In this document: one piece after another, positions 34,966-44,685 of the stretch
Layout of the letters: each line of letters starts with the position of its first letter
Numbering within the stretch: the first letter of the stretch is position 1
Assembly: GCF_902826655.1 (NCBI RefSeq)
Contig: NZ_CADEFR010000016.1
Coordinates: forward strand, 1-64,000
DNA: 64,000 nt
Source of the DNA: an uncultured Methylibium sp.
GTDB taxonomy: Bacteria > Pseudomonadota > Gammaproteobacteria > Burkholderiales > Burkholderiaceae_C
Reading direction: 5' to 3'
The notes under the pieces: model-generated
What the model was told of the DNA's origin: nothing
Databases searched by the model: none
What the model saw: only the letters and a program-made list of their open reading frames with translations
Made by a program: the position numbers and the translations under genes

Positions 34966-36252
34966 TCAGGACAGCAGCGACTCCGCCATCGCCTCGTCGA
35001 CCGACGCCGCCGGCGCGCAACGCGCCTCGATCTGCTCGGCCAGGTAGAGCGCGTCGCGCGCCACGCCGGAGAAGCGGCCCGAGCCCCAGGTGTGCAACCA
35101 GGGCAGGCCCAGGAAGTACAGCCCCGGCTGGCGCGTCACGCCGCGCACGTGGCCGGGGTGGCCGCGGCCGTTGAAGACCGGCACGTCGAGCCAGCCGAAG
35201 TCGGGTTGGAAGCCGATGCACCAGACCACCGCGCCGATGCCGGCCTCGCGCAGGTTCAGGCGCGTGCGCTCGGCGTCCGGCTCCCACACCGGCGTGTAGA
35301 CCGACGGCGGCGGCGCGGCGATGCCCATCCTGTCGATGTACTTGTCGATCGAGGCGTTGATGCCGTTGTAGATGCGGTCGGCGTGGTCGAGGTTGGCGCG
35401 CAGGTCGGGGTTGAACAGCAGCGTGTCGCCTTCCAGTCCGGTGAGCAGGCCGTAGAGCTCCATGCCTTCGGCGGCGAACTTGCGCAGGTCGATGTCGCGC
35501 CCGCCATCGCGGCCGGTGACGTAGTGGTTGGTGTTGTCGCGCACGCCCTCGCGCAGCGGGTGCTCGTGCACCGGCATGTCGTAGTAGCCCATGTCGGCCA
35601 GCCAGTCGACCACGTCCTTGCCGCGGTAGAAGCGCGCGCAGCGCGGCGCGTCGCCGGTGGCGAGGATCACCTGGCGGCCGGCCAGGTGCAGGTCCTCGGC
35701 GATCTGCGCGCCCGACTGGCCGTTGCCGACCACCAGCACCTTGCCCGGCGGCAGCGCCTGCGGGCTGCGGTACTGCTCGGAGTGGATCTGCAGCAGCCCG
35801 GCCGGCAGCCGCTCGGCGAGGCGCGGGATGATGGGCAGGTGGTAGCCGCCCGAGGCGACGACCACCTGGTCGGCGGTGAAGCCGCCCTGCGAGGTCGCGA
35901 TCTCGAAGCCGCCGCCGGCACGCGGTGCCACGCGCTGCACCGTGACGCCGCTGCGCAGCGGCGGGTTCACGTGGCGCACGAAGCCTTCGAGCCAGGCGAC
36001 GATCTCGTCCTTCTTCATGAAGCCGTGCGGATCCGGGCCGGCGTATTCCCAGCCGGGCAGCTTGCACTGCCAGTTGGGCGTGACGAGGCAGAAGCTGTCC
36101 CAGCGCTGCGTGCGCCAGGTGTGCAGCGGGCTGCTCTTCTCGATCACCAGGTGCTCGATGCCGCGCTGCTGCAGGTAGTGGCTCAGCGACAGGCCGGCCT
36201 GGCCGCCGCCGATGATGGCGACGGGAAGGTGTTCGGGGGCGGGGGTCGTCAT
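34966..36252 (-). CDS. MSMEG_0569-type flavin-dependent oxidoreductase (Nit1C)
   Basis: The 428-residue protein has an N-terminal FAD site IIGGGQAGLSLSHYL, a second dinucleotide site VVGNGQSGAQIAEDL near residue 170, and VVWCIGFQPDFGW near the end, the pattern of the flavin monooxygenase/CzcO group. The neighbourhood makes the MSMEG_0569 family of Nit1C clusters the best call. It is the last gene of the eight-gene leftward cluster, 9 bp after the MSMEG_0570-type gene. The substrate is unknown. Confidence 0.88.
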   Translation of the reverse strand: MTTPAPEHLPVAIIGGGQAGLSLSHYLQQRGIEHLVIEKSSPLHTWRTQRWDSFCLVTPNWQCKLPGWEYAGPDPHGFMKKDEIVAWLEGFVRHVNPPLRSGVTVQRVAPRAGGGFEIATSQGGFTADQVVVASGGYHLPIIPRLAERLPAGLLQIHSEQYRSPQALPPGKVLVVGNGQSGAQIAEDLHLAGRQVILATGDAPRCARFYRGKDVVDWLADMGYYDMPVHEHPLREGVRDNTNHYVTGRDGGRDIDLRKFAAEGMELYGLLTGLEGDTLLFNPDLRANLDHADRIYNGINASIDKYIDRMGIAAPPPSVYTPVWEPDAERTRLNLREAGIGAVVWCIGFQPDFGWLDVPVFNGRGHPGHVRGVTRQPGLYFLGLPWLHTWGSGRFSGVARDALYLAEQIEARCAPAASVDEAMAESLLS

Positions 36253-36261
36253 GGATGGTCC

Positions 36262-36552
36262 TCAGAGGTCGTCGTCTTCGAAGCGCAGCACGCGCACCTC
36301 GCCTTGCACGCCGTAGCGCGCCGCGTCGGCCTCGATCTGCGCGAGCTGGTCCATCGCCATCGAGCACGCGAACCCGAACTTCTGGCGCACGCGCTCGGAC
36401 GCGATGTGCAGGGCCTCGCGGCTGCGTTGCAGGAAGTCCGGCAGCGCGTAGGCGGCGCCGGGCTCGAAGTAGTCCTTGATCACCAGCGACGGCGAGTAGC
36501 AGCGGCTCTCGCGCCCGTCGGGCCAGCGCAGGTGGAAGTGCATCGCGGGCAT
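36262..36552 (-). CDS. MSMEG_0570-type nitrogen-starvation protein (Nit1C)
   Basis: The 96-residue soluble protein begins MPAMHFHLRWPDG and contains YSPSLVIKDYF and RVRQKFGFACSMAMDQLAQIE, typical of the small MSMEG_0570 family found only in Nit1C clusters. It has no known catalytic motif. It sits between the glycosyltransferase and the flavin oxidoreductase. Confidence 0.87.
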   Translation of the reverse strand: MPAMHFHLRWPDGRESRCYSPSLVIKDYFEPGAAYALPDFLQRSREALHIASERVRQKFGFACSMAMDQLAQIEADAARYGVQGEVRVLRFEDDDL

Positions 36553-36565
36553 GGCGGGCCTTCGT

Positions 36566-37795
36566 TCAGGCCGCGGCCGCTGCAGCAGCCGGGCTCGCGG
36601 CGCGTTCGGCCAGCAGCTCGCGGTACAGCGCCACGTGACGCAGCGCGCTGGCCGCCCAGCTATGGCGTCGGCAGACCGCCGGCACGTCCTGCGCCAGCGC
36701 CTGGCGATGCCGCGGATCGCCGGCGGCCTCCTGCATCGCGCGCGCGATGGCCAGCGGGTCGGCCGGATCGGCCCAGCAGACCGCCGGCTCGTCGGCGATC
36801 AGGTACTCGGTGAACGGCGCGATGCGCGACACCACGACCGGCGTGCCGCAGGCCAGCGCCTCCAGCACGACGAGGCCGAAGCCCTCGCGCAGCGAAGCCA
36901 TCACCAGCGCATCGGCGGCGCGCATCAGCGCCGGCAACTCTTCGTCGGGCACGGCGCCGGTGATCACGACCGCGCGCCCGGGTCCTACGGCCAGGCCGCT
37001 GGCCGCGAGGGCCGCCGTGAACTCGGCGCCATAGCGGTCGTGGTCCAGCAGGCTGGCACCGCCGGCGATCACCAGCTGTGCCTCGGGCTGCACCGCACGG
37101 ACGGCGGCGAAGGCCTGCAGCACGCGCACCGTGTTCTTGCGCTCCTCGATGCCGCCGACCGCCAGGAAGACCGGCGCCGCGGCACCGCCGCGCAGGCCCC
37201 AGCGACGCGCGACGCGCGCATCGGCCGCGCCGCGCTCGCGCCCGTGGCGGCGCAGGTCGACGCCGTTGGGCACCAGCGCCGCGTCGACGCCGTGCTCGCG
37301 CTGCAGGATCTCGCACCAGGTGCGGCTGACGCACAGCACGCGACGGGCCTGCACGAAGGCGCGCTGCTGCCAGGCCATCACGCGCGCATCGTCGAAGTGG
37401 TCGAGGTGATGCACGGTGCGCACGAAGCCGGGAATCAGGCCGCGCTCGCGCAGCGTCGCCAGCGCATTGCCGCCGATGCCGTCCTGCGCGTGCAGCACAT
37501 CCCAGGGCGTCTCGGCCAGGCGCGGCGCGAGGTGGGCGATGAAGGCGTCGCGGCGTGCGGCCACCATCTCGGCCAGGTCGCGCGGCGCCGGGCCGACCGG
37601 CACCAGCTCGACCCGGCAGCGGCTGGGCCGGAACATGCGCTGCCCGGGCTGGGCCGGCGCCAGCACGGTCACGTCGTGGCCGGCCTCGTGCAGCGCGTCG
37701 GCCAGTTCGAGCGTGTGCACCACGCCGCCGCGCGGATTGACCGAGTGGGTCAGCAAGGCCACCCGCAGGCAGGTCGGCAGCCGGCGCTCAGCCAT
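36566..37795 (-). CDS. MSMEG_0565-type glycosyltransferase (GT4 fold, Nit1C)
   Basis: The 409-residue protein has an N-terminal half with HSVNPRGGVVHTLELADAL, a middle with VPNGVDLRRH, and a donor site GAVPDEELPALMRAADALVMASLREGFGLVVLEALACGTPVV. This is the GT4 layout. The start MAERRLP overlaps the AIR-synthase-like stop by 8 bp. A poly-Ala C-terminus is probably disordered. A glycosyltransferase in this cluster suggests that the pathway makes or modifies a glycosylated product. Confidence 0.9.
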   Translation of the reverse strand: MAERRLPTCLRVALLTHSVNPRGGVVHTLELADALHEAGHDVTVLAPAQPGQRMFRPSRCRVELVPVGPAPRDLAEMVAARRDAFIAHLAPRLAETPWDVLHAQDGIGGNALATLRERGLIPGFVRTVHHLDHFDDARVMAWQQRAFVQARRVLCVSRTWCEILQREHGVDAALVPNGVDLRRHGRERGAADARVARRWGLRGGAAAPVFLAVGGIEERKNTVRVLQAFAAVRAVQPEAQLVIAGGASLLDHDRYGAEFTAALAASGLAVGPGRAVVITGAVPDEELPALMRAADALVMASLREGFGLVVLEALACGTPVVVSRIAPFTEYLIADEPAVCWADPADPLAIARAMQEAAGDPRHRQALAQDVPAVCRRHSWAASALRHVALYRELLAERAASPAAAAAAA

Positions 37796-38816
37796 GGACC
37801 GCCTCCTCGCGCGGCGCCGGAGCACGCGCTCCGATGAAGGCCTGCGCTGCCAGGTCCCACAGCAGCGTGCGGGCCTCGCCGTCGCGCAGCAGCAGCCGCG
37901 GCTCGGCGCTCACCTGCCCGACCGCGGCGCAGGCGATGTGCCGGGCCGCGAAGTGCTGCGCCACCGCGGCCACCTGCGCCGGCCGCACGCTGAACACGTA
38001 GCCGTAGCTCGGGAAGGACTGCAGCCAGCGCAGCAGCGGCACGCCGGGCGGGCGCGGGATCGCCTGCACGTCGATCACGGCGCCGACGCGCGAGCACTCC
38101 AGCAGCATCAGCGCGGTGCCGACGGCGCCGGCCATGCTGATGTCCTTGGCGGCGTCGCACAGGCCGGCCTCGGCCAGCAGCGGCAGCAGTTCCAGGTCGC
38201 CGCGCAGGCGCTCGGCCGGGGCCGAGGTCGAGGCATCCCAGTAGGGCTTGGGCTCCTGATACGCGCCGCGCAGATCGATGGCCATCATCAGCGTGTCGCC
38301 GGGGCGCGCATCGAAGCTGGTCAGCAGCCGGTTCGCACGGCCGAGGATCGCGACCGCGAGCTGGCCACCGGGCGCCTGGTGGTTGCTGTGGCCGCCGACG
38401 ATCGGGATGCCGTAGCGCTGCGAGGCCGCGGCGAGGCCCTGCAGGACCTCGCGGCCCGGGTCCATGCCACGGCTCCACAGTGCGTCGACCACCGCGACCG
38501 GCCGGCCGCCCATCGCGGCGATGTCGCTGGCGTTGACCATCACGCCGCAGTAGCCGGCGAACCAGGGGCTGTCCTGCACGAAGTCGTCGACGAAGCCCTC
38601 GATCGCGAACAGCAGGTAGCCGCCATGGCCGTCCGGCAGGGCCGCGCAGTCGTCGCCGATCGCGACCGCCTGGGCCAGGTCGGCGCTGCCGCCGGGCAGC
38701 GCCGCCGCGAGCGTCGTCACCACGTCGCTGATGTCGCGCTTGTGCGCGAAGCCGCGACCGCGCCGCAGCGCCGACGCGAGCGCGTCGAGTTCGTCCTGGC
38801 CGGGCACCGCGTCCAC
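37788..38816 (-). CDS. Sll0787-type AIR-synthase-related protein (Nit1C)
   Basis: The 342-residue PurM/ThiL/SelD-type ATP-binding protein has IGDDCAALP (metal/ATP loop), VNASDIAAMGGRPVAVV and VGGHSNH. It is related to aminoimidazole ribotide synthase but of the Nit1C-specific group. The start is GTG 12 bp after the GNAT stop. It probably phosphorylates or cyclises a pathway intermediate; the chemistry is not known to me. Confidence 0.9.
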   Translation of the reverse strand: MDAVPGQDELDALASALRRGRGFAHKRDISDVVTTLAAALPGGSADLAQAVAIGDDCAALPDGHGGYLLFAIEGFVDDFVQDSPWFAGYCGVMVNASDIAAMGGRPVAVVDALWSRGMDPGREVLQGLAAASQRYGIPIVGGHSNHQAPGGQLAVAILGRANRLLTSFDARPGDTLMMAIDLRGAYQEPKPYWDASTSAPAERLRGDLELLPLLAEAGLCDAAKDISMAGAVGTALMLLECSRVGAVIDVQAIPRPPGVPLLRWLQSFPSYGYVFSVRPAQVAAVAQHFAARHIACAAVGQVSAEPRLLLRDGEARTLLWDLAAQAFIGARAPAPREEAVHG

Positions 38817-38828
38817 GGGGCGATGCGT

Positions 38829-39404
38829 TCAGGCCGCCGCGCGCGCGCGGCTCTGCGCCACGTAGCCGGTCAGCGGATCGTGGCAGGGCGTGACCTGCGC
38901 CAGGTCGGCCTGCATGAAGCAGTGCGGTCGGCCGTGCAGCGTGACGTCGCGCAGCCAGCGCCAGCCCAGCTTCTCGAACATCGGCCGGTTCTGCGCCTGC
39001 ACGTGCGCCAGGAAGAGCCGCGCACCGCGCGCACGGGCGCTGGCGACCGCGAGGCGGATCAGCGTCGCGCCGAGGCGCCCGTGGTGGCGGAAGTCCGGGT
39101 GCACCGCGAGGCGCGAGCCCCACCAGACGCCTTCCTCGCCATCGTCCTGCGCCGCGTGGATGCGCACCGTGCCGACCACCTGGTCGCCCATCCCGCCGAC
39201 GCAGGACAGCGCGACCAGCGGCTGCGCATGCGCGTCGATCGCGTCGAGGTCATCGCCGTCGAACACGCCCTGCTCGGCGCAGAAGACCTGGCGGCGCAGC
39301 TTGCGCGCCTCGGCGATCTCCCAGCCGCTGTCGGCCCACTTCACGCGGAACTCGCAGGGCACGAAGGCCTGGGGCAGCTCGCAGATCAGGTCCTGGGTCA
39401 GCAT
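38829..39404 (-). CDS. GNAT-family acetyltransferase (MSMEG_0567 N-terminal type, Nit1C)
   Basis: The protein has 191 residues. The acetyl-CoA motif A reads SRLAVHPDFRHHGRLGATLIRLAV, followed by FLAHVQAQNRPMFEKLGW. In some species this domain is fused to the AIR-synthase-like protein; here they are separate neighbours. Confidence 0.9.
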   Translation of the reverse strand: MLTQDLICELPQAFVPCEFRVKWADSGWEIAEARKLRRQVFCAEQGVFDGDDLDAIDAHAQPLVALSCVGGMGDQVVGTVRIHAAQDDGEEGVWWGSRLAVHPDFRHHGRLGATLIRLAVASARARGARLFLAHVQAQNRPMFEKLGWRWLRDVTLHGRPHCFMQADLAQVTPCHDPLTGYVAQSRARAAA

Positions 39405-39414
39405 CGCGCGCTCC

Positions 39415-40557
39415 TCAGGTCTCGTAGACGGAAAGGGACGAACACGCCCCGCACTTGCCGCAGCCGGCCTTGATGTCGCTGGAGCGCAGGTTCGCGGCGG
39501 CGACCATCGCCCCCAGCGGCTCGAGCAGCGCCTTCATGAACTCCGACGACGGCGGTGCGTGGTCCTCGAGCGGCGTGCCGCTGATCGGCACGAAGGGCAC
39601 GACGAAGGGATAGACGCCCAGCGCCAGCAACTTCTCGCAGGTGGCGAGGATCGCCTCGCGCGTGTCGCCCAGCCCCGCCAGGATGTAGGTCGAGACCTGG
39701 CCGCGGCCGAACACGCCGACCGCCGCCTCGAAGCTCTGCAGGTAGCGCTCGATCGGCACCTCGGCCTTGCCCGGCATGACCCGTTGACGCAGCTCGGGCG
39801 TGACCACCTCGAGGTGCATGCCCAGCGTGTCGATGCCGGCGGCCCTCATGCGCGCGAACCAGCGGTCGCCGATGTCGCCGCCCGGCGGCTCGCACTGCGC
39901 CTGGATCGGAATGTCGACCGCGGCGCGGATCGCGAAGGCGCTGTCGACCAGCACCTGCGCGCCGCGGTCGGGCGTGGCCGGCGTGCCGGTGGTCATCACC
40001 ATGTGCTTCACGCCGTCCAGCAGCACCGCGGCGCGCGCCACCTCGGCCAGCTGCTGCGGCGTCTTGTGCGCCACCGTGCGGCCGGCCGCGAGGCTCTGGC
40101 CGATCGCGCAGAACTTGCAGGTCTTCCTGCGGCTCTCGTAGCGGATGCAGGTCTGCACCACCGTCGTCGCCAGCACGTCGGCGCCGTGCAGCGTCGCGAT
40201 GTGCGAATAGGGCACGCCGTCGAGGGTCTGCAGCGCATAGAAGCGCGGCGCCTTCGGGAAGGCGATGTTCGCGATCGGGATGCTGGCGCGCGTGAGGCGC
40301 GACACGCCACGGCCGTCCGGCGCCTCGGCGACGAAGGGCGATTGCCAGGCGCCGTGCGTGTGCACCGGCACCATGATCGTGTGGCCGTCCACCGTGACGG
40401 CCTTGTGGTCCGACGGCCCGGCGCCGCCGCGCCGGCTGGCGACGCCGCCGTTCGCCGAGCCCGGGTCAGCCAGCCGCAATCCGAAGGACTGCAGCTCGGT
40501 CATCAGCTGGCGGCTCTCGGGTGACAGCGACAGGCTGGGGCTGGGCGGCGTGCTCAT
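39415..40557 (-). CDS. MSMEG_0568-type radical SAM protein (Nit1C)
   Basis: The protein has up to 380 residues. The cluster-binding cysteines read [19 protein letters not shown] (C-x9-C-x2-C), an unusual spacing that the family shares. A Cys-rich end CGKCGACS may bind a further cluster. The frame starts at ATG 40557, which overlaps the nitrilase 3' end by 92 bp; an internal ATG (MTELQSFG, 40503) would shorten the overlap. The function is not proven; it is required neighbour content of Nit1C. Confidence 0.88.
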   Translation of the reverse strand: MSTPPSPSLSLSPESRQLMTELQSFGLRLADPGSANGGVASRRGGAGPSDHKAVTVDGHTIMVPVHTHGAWQSPFVAEAPDGRGVSRLTRASIPIANIAFPKAPRFYALQTLDGVPYSHIATLHGADVLATTVVQTCIRYESRRKTCKFCAIGQSLAAGRTVAHKTPQQLAEVARAAVLLDGVKHMVMTTGTPATPDRGAQVLVDSAFAIRAAVDIPIQAQCEPPGGDIGDRWFARMRAAGIDTLGMHLEVVTPELRQRVMPGKAEVPIERYLQSFEAAVGVFGRGQVSTYILAGLGDTREAILATCEKLLALGVYPFVVPFVPISGTPLEDHAPPSSEFMKALLEPLGAMVAAANLRSSDIKAGCGKCGACSSLSVYET

Positions 40558-41491
40558 GGGATGAACTCCGGGAGGTGGTGGCGGGGCGGTCGTCGATCAG
40601 CAGGCTCAGCAGCTCGGGCCGTGCGTAGTGGCCGACCGAATCCATCATGCGTTTGCGCTTGGCGATCAGCGCCAGGTCGAGGTCGGCGACGACGATGCCT
40701 TCGCCCTCGGTCAGCGGCGCGCACAGGTCCTTGCCCTCGGGCGAGACGATGGCCGTGTGGCAGCCGCCGCGCAGCGCCTTCTGCAGGCCGGCGTCGGGCG
40801 TGATGGAGGCGATCTGCGCGTCCGTCAGCCAGCCGGTCGCGTTGATCACGAAGCAGCCGGACTCCAGCGCGTGGTGGCGGATCGTCACCGCCATCTGGTC
40901 GGCGAAGATCTGCCCCACCATCGAGCCGGGGAACTGCGCGCAGTGGATCTCTTCGTGCTGCGTCATCAGCGCATAGCGGGCCAGCGGGTTGTAGTGCTCC
41001 CAGCAGGCCAGCGCGCCGAGGCGGCCGACCGCGCTGTCGACCACCTTCAGGCCGGCGCCGTCGCCCTGGCCCCAGACCATGCGCTCGTGGTAGGTCGGCG
41101 TGATCTTGCGGCGCCTGAGGATCAGCGTGCCGTCGGCGTCGAACACCAGCTGGGTGTTGTAGAGGCTGCCGTGGTCGCGCTCGTTCACGCCCAGCACGAC
41201 GACGATGCCGCGCGCGCGGGCCCGCTCGGCCACCGCCTGCGTCACCGGGCCGGGCACCGTGACCGCGTGCTCCATCAGCCGCAGGTGCGGCGCGCCCTGC
41301 AGCACCGGCGGCAGCACGAAGCTGAAGTAGGGGTAGTAGGGAACGAAGGTCTCGGGGAAGACCACCAGTTGCGCGCCCCGGCCCGCGGCCTCGTCGATCG
41401 CGGCCAGCACGCGCTCGAGCGTGCCGTCGGGCCGCTCGAGGTCGGGCGCGATCTGGACGGCCGCGGCGCGGACGATGCGGGGCGCGGACAT
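40466..41491 (-). CDS. nitC: Nitrilase (Nit1 branch)
   Basis: The protein has 341 residues. The catalytic set is complete: E47 in [13 protein letters not shown]129 in [14 protein letters not shown] (second Glu E136), and C163 in [12 protein letters not shown]. It hydrolyses nitriles to acid and ammonia; in cyanide-using pseudomonads the Nit1C nitrilase is needed for growth on cyanide. The last 30 residues run over the radical SAM start and look non-conserved. It begins 2 bp after the MSMEG_0572-type stop. Symbol by analogy with the published nitBCDEFGH naming. Confidence 0.92.
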   Translation of the reverse strand: MSAPRIVRAAAVQIAPDLERPDGTLERVLAAIDEAAGRGAQLVVFPETFVPYYPYFSFVLPPVLQGAPHLRLMEHAVTVPGPVTQAVAERARARGIVVVLGVNERDHGSLYNTQLVFDADGTLILRRRKITPTYHERMVWGQGDGAGLKVVDSAVGRLGALACWEHYNPLARYALMTQHEEIHCAQFPGSMVGQIFADQMAVTIRHHALESGCFVINATGWLTDAQIASITPDAGLQKALRGGCHTAIVSPEGKDLCAPLTEGEGIVVADLDLALIAKRKRMMDSVGHYARPELLSLLIDDRPATTSRSSSHEHAAQPQPVAVTREPPADDRAAVLRIAAG

Positions 41492-41493
41492 GC

Positions 41494-41976
41494 TCAGAGC
41501 GTCCAGGTGTCCAGGATGAAGGCGTTGGACTTGCGGTGCAGCAGGATGATGTCCAGCACGTCCAGCGGGCTGATCGGACGGATGCCTTCGATCAGCGAGC
41601 CTTCGCCGTGGCCGTACAGCGCCTGCAGCGCAAAGCGGCAGGCGTAGACCTTGCCCCCCTCGGCCATGAACTTGACGATCTGGTTGTTGAAGTTCTGGTG
41701 GCCCGGGAAGGCCTCGTCGCCCAGCGTCGGGAAGCCGCGCTTCACGCCCAGCGTGACGCCGGGGCCGTAGAGCAGCACCGAGGTCTCGAAGCCCTTGCGC
41801 TGCAGGCGTGTGGCCTGCAGCAGGTTGACGAAGCCGATCGAGCCTTCGAAGGCGACGGTGTGGAAGGTGACCAGGGCCTTCTCGCCCGGTTCGGCCTTCA
41901 CGTCCTCGAAGACCTTCTCTTCGTAGTCGACGAGGTGTTCGCCTTTCTCGTTGGCGGGGCGGGTGACTTTGGGCAT
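41494..41976 (-). CDS. MSMEG_0572/Sll0783-type nitrogen-starvation protein (Nit1C)
   Basis: The 160-residue protein [21 protein letters not shown] has the core [23 protein letters not shown] and [15 protein letters not shown], a DsrE-like fold in style. It is the first gene of the leftward cluster with GGAG upstream. The Synechocystis homologue responds to nitrogen starvation. The divergent MocR-type regulator lies across a 331-bp region. Confidence 0.9.
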   Translation of the reverse strand: MPKVTRPANEKGEHLVDYEEKVFEDVKAEPGEKALVTFHTVAFEGSIGFVNLLQATRLQRKGFETSVLLYGPGVTLGVKRGFPTLGDEAFPGHQNFNNQIVKFMAEGGKVYACRFALQALYGHGEGSLIEGIRPISPLDVLDIILLHRKSNAFILDTWTL

Positions 41977-42307
41977 GGCAGGACTCCGTTCGGTGAGGAG
42001 GGTTGACGGCAAGCGCAGCGTTTGAATCGCACGCGGCGTGCCATCGCACCGCCGGGTCGGCCGTGCACCGATGCGATCAAGCGCCGATCAACGCGCAGCG
42101 ATGCGCTCGCGGCGGCGAGCGATCTTTCCTGCAGACCGCCGTCACGCCGCCAGGCCCTGGCGCCGCGACGCGATCAGGCGCACCGCCGCGGCGCGACCGT
42201 CTGCGATCAATGCCTCCGATCAATGGCCGCCGTCGCACCGCGCCGGGGCGTCGGGCGGCCGGACCGGTGATCTCCTTGATGGCACGAACGATGCAATCAA
42301 TGGACCC
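41977..42307. promoter_or_regulatory. Divergent control region with repeated CGATCAA boxes
   Basis: No gene is seen in it. CGATCAA occurs at 42074-42080 and 42085-42091 (11-bp period), and at 42204-42210 and 42217-42223 (13-bp period). A near copy CGATCAG lies at 42171-42177 and AATCAA at 42295-42300 next to the regulator start. MocR proteins commonly bind direct repeats, so these are likely sites of the adjacent regulator. Confidence 0.55.
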
Positions 42308-43708
42308 ATGCCCCTCACCGCCAAGCCGATGCAGCACTGGCGCCGCCGCCTCGACGGCAGCCCGCGGCCGGCCTACCTGCAGATCGCCGAACTGATCGCC
42401 GAAGACCTGCGCACCGGCCGGCTCGCCGCCCACGAGCGCCTGCCGACGCTGCGCGAGCTGGCCGAGGCGCTGGACCTCAACTACACGACGGTGGCCCGCG
42501 CCTATGCCGAGGCGCGCAAGCGCGGCCTGATCGACTCGCGGCCCGGCATGGGCAGCTACGTGCGCGGCGCACGGCCGACCCTGCCGCTGCGCGGCGGCAG
42601 CGGCGCCGAGATGACGATGAACCTGCCGCCCGAGCCGCAGGACGCCGCGCTGCTCGAGCGCATGCACGCCAGCGCGGCCGAGCTCTTCGCGCGCAGCGAC
42701 CTGTACGCGCTGATGCGCTACCAGGACTTCGGCGGCACGCCCGAGGACAAGGAGGCCGCCGTCCACTGGCTGCAGCGCCACCTGCCCGGCTGCGAGACCG
42801 CGCGCGTGCTGGTCTGCCCGGGCATCCACAGCGCGCTGGCCGCGTTGATCTCGCAGCTGGCGCGCCCGGGCGAGACGATCTGCGTCGAGTCGCTGACCTA
42901 CCCCGGCATCAAGGCCATCGCCACGCAGCTGGGCGTGCAGCTGCACGCGCTGCCGCTGGACGACGAGGGCCCGAGCGCCGCCGAGTTCGAGCAGGCCTGC
43001 AAGACCCTGCAGCCCAGGGCCCTGTACTGCAACCCGACGCTGCTGAACCCGACCACCGCCACCGTGACGCGGCGCCGCCGCGAGGCGCTGGCCGACGTCG
43101 CGCTGCGCTACAGCGTGCCGATCATCGAGGACGACGCCTACGCGATGCTGCCGCGCGACGTGCCGCCGCCGCTGGCGCTGCTGGCGCCGGAGCTGACCTA
43201 CTACGTCACCGGCCTGTCCAAGTGCCTCGGCGCCGGGCTGCGCACCGCCTACGTCTGCGCACCCGGCGAGCGCCAGGCGCAGCGACTGGCCGGCGCGCTG
43301 CGCGCGACCACGGTGATGGCCTCGCCGGTGACCAATGCGCTGGCGACGCGCTGGGTCGCCGACGGCACGGCGATCGCGATGCTGGAGGCGATCCGCGACG
43401 AGTCGATCGCGCGCCAGGCCCTGGCGGCCCGGCACCTGGCCGGCCACGCGATGCTGGCCCAGCCCGAGGGCTTCCACCTGTGGCTGCCGCTGTCCTCGTC
43501 ATGGAGCGTGGTCGAGTTCGCGTCCTACCTGCGCACCCAGGGCGTCGGCGTCGTCGCGAGCGCCGCCTTCTCGACCGACGGCGATCCGCCGGACGCCGTG
43601 CGCATCTGCCTGGGCGGTCCGTTGACGCGCGAGGGCTGCGACGATGCGCTGCGGCTGATCGCCAGCACGCTGGAGCATCCCCGCCACCCGCACGCCACGG
43701 TCGCCTGA
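42308..43708 (+). CDS. MocR/PdxR-type regulator (GntR HTH plus aminotransferase fold)
   Basis: The protein has 466 residues. Residues 15-85 are a GntR winged helix (YLQIAELIAEDLRTGRL, LPTLRELAEALDLNYTTVARAYAEA). The rest is an aminotransferase I domain with PLP lysine in YYVTGLSKCLGAGLR and IIEDDAYAML. It is divergent from the Nit1C cluster across repeated boxes, so it probably controls it. Nit1C clusters that I know of are often under a different, sigma-54 type activator, so this pairing is worth noting. Confidence 0.88.
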   Translation: MPLTAKPMQHWRRRLDGSPRPAYLQIAELIAEDLRTGRLAAHERLPTLRELAEALDLNYTTVARAYAEARKRGLIDSRPGMGSYVRGARPTLPLRGGSGAEMTMNLPPEPQDAALLERMHASAAELFARSDLYALMRYQDFGGTPEDKEAAVHWLQRHLPGCETARVLVCPGIHSALAALISQLARPGETICVESLTYPGIKAIATQLGVQLHALPLDDEGPSAAEFEQACKTLQPRALYCNPTLLNPTTATVTRRRREALADVALRYSVPIIEDDAYAMLPRDVPPPLALLAPELTYYVTGLSKCLGAGLRTAYVCAPGERQAQRLAGALRATTVMASPVTNALATRWVADGTAIAMLEAIRDESIARQALAARHLAGHAMLAQPEGFHLWLPLSSSWSVVEFASYLRTQGVGVVASAAFSTDGDPPDAVRICLGGPLTREGCDDALRLIASTLEHPRHPHATVA

Positions 43709-43843
43709 CGCAGGTGCTCCGGGATTCCGGCAGGAATTCGCGGCTCGCGCGTTGCCGCCCGCGGCGCGTGTGCGTTTCTCACTCGCGCACGCCGCACCCG
43801 GCCCCCTACGATGGAATCGTCTGCATCGCATGAGGAGGGGAAG

Positions 43844-44200
43844 ATGAAGACGACCCGAATTCAAACCGTCCGGCCCGCGACCGCGCGTCAGCGCATGCTG
43901 ACCCACTGGCTGCCGCTCGGCGCCGCTGCGGTCTTCGCGCTGACACTGGCCGCCACCCAGGCCTTCGCGGCCGGGGCGGCCGTGCAGGGCGAGAAGCAGG
44001 ACAGCGGCCTCGGCGAGCTGCCCCACTACTCGAAGTGGCTCGACAAGAGCGGCAAGGACCCGATGCGCGCGAGCACCGCGGGCGAGAAGCTCGACAGCGG
44101 CCTCGGCGACCTGCCGCACTATTCGCAGTGGACGGACAAGAGCGGCAAGAACCCGATGGGCCCGAAGGCGCCCGAGACGCAGCGCGTCTCGCTGCGCTGA
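43844..44200 (+). CDS. Exported protein with two 26-residue repeats
   Basis: The 118-residue protein has a strong ribosome site GAGGAGGGG. A long signal peptide ends at AFA (about residue 42). The mature part is two near-identical units at 49-74 and 80-105, each GEK-DSGLG-LPHYS-W-DKSGK-PM. No family is recognised. It lies between the MocR regulator and the cyanase operon. Periplasmic location is inferred. Confidence 0.7.
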   Translation: MKTTRIQTVRPATARQRMLTHWLPLGAAAVFALTLAATQAFAAGAAVQGEKQDSGLGELPHYSKWLDKSGKDPMRASTAGEKLDSGLGDLPHYSQWTDKSGKNPMGPKAPETQRVSLR

Positions 44201-44207
44201 GTCGCGG

Positions 44208-44675
44208 CTACAGGCCGAGCGCGCTCAGCCCCGGGTGATCGTCGGGCCGCCGCCCGAGCGGCCAGAAGAACTTGCGTTCCTCGGCCGCGATCGGCTGGTC
44301 GTTGATGCTCGCGTGGCGATGCGTCATCAGGCCGAACTCGTTGAACTGCCAGTTCTCGTTGCCGTGGCTGCGGTACCAGTGGCCCGAGTCGTCGTGCCAC
44401 TCGTAGGCGAAGCGGACCGCGATGCGGTCGCCCTCGGTGCACCACAGCTCCTTGATGAGCCGGTAATCCAGCTCCTTCGCCCACTTGCGCTGCAGGAACT
44501 GGCGCACCTGCTCCCGTCCCACCGGGAACTCGGCGCGGTTGCGCCAGCGCGTGTCCTCGGTGTAGACGCGCACGCAGACGTCAGGGTCGCGCGTGTTCCA
44601 CGCGTCCTCGGCGCCGCGCACCTTCTTCGTCGCGGATTCGATCGTGAACGGCGGGACGGGCGGGCGGGGTTCCAT
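44208..44675 (-). CDS. DUF1348 protein (NTF2-like fold)
   Basis: The 155-residue protein has [34 protein letters not shown] and [21 protein letters not shown], the DUF1348 signature. The NTF2-like cone fold often binds small molecules. It follows cynS by 10 bp and is the last gene of the cyanate operon. Confidence 0.88.
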   Translation of the reverse strand: MEPRPPVPPFTIESATKKVRGAEDAWNTRDPDVCVRVYTEDTRWRNRAEFPVGREQVRQFLQRKWAKELDYRLIKELWCTEGDRIAVRFAYEWHDDSGHWYRSHGNENWQFNEFGLMTHRHASINDQPIAAEERKFFWPLGRRPDDHPGLSALGL

Positions 44676-44685
44676 CGCGGCAGGC

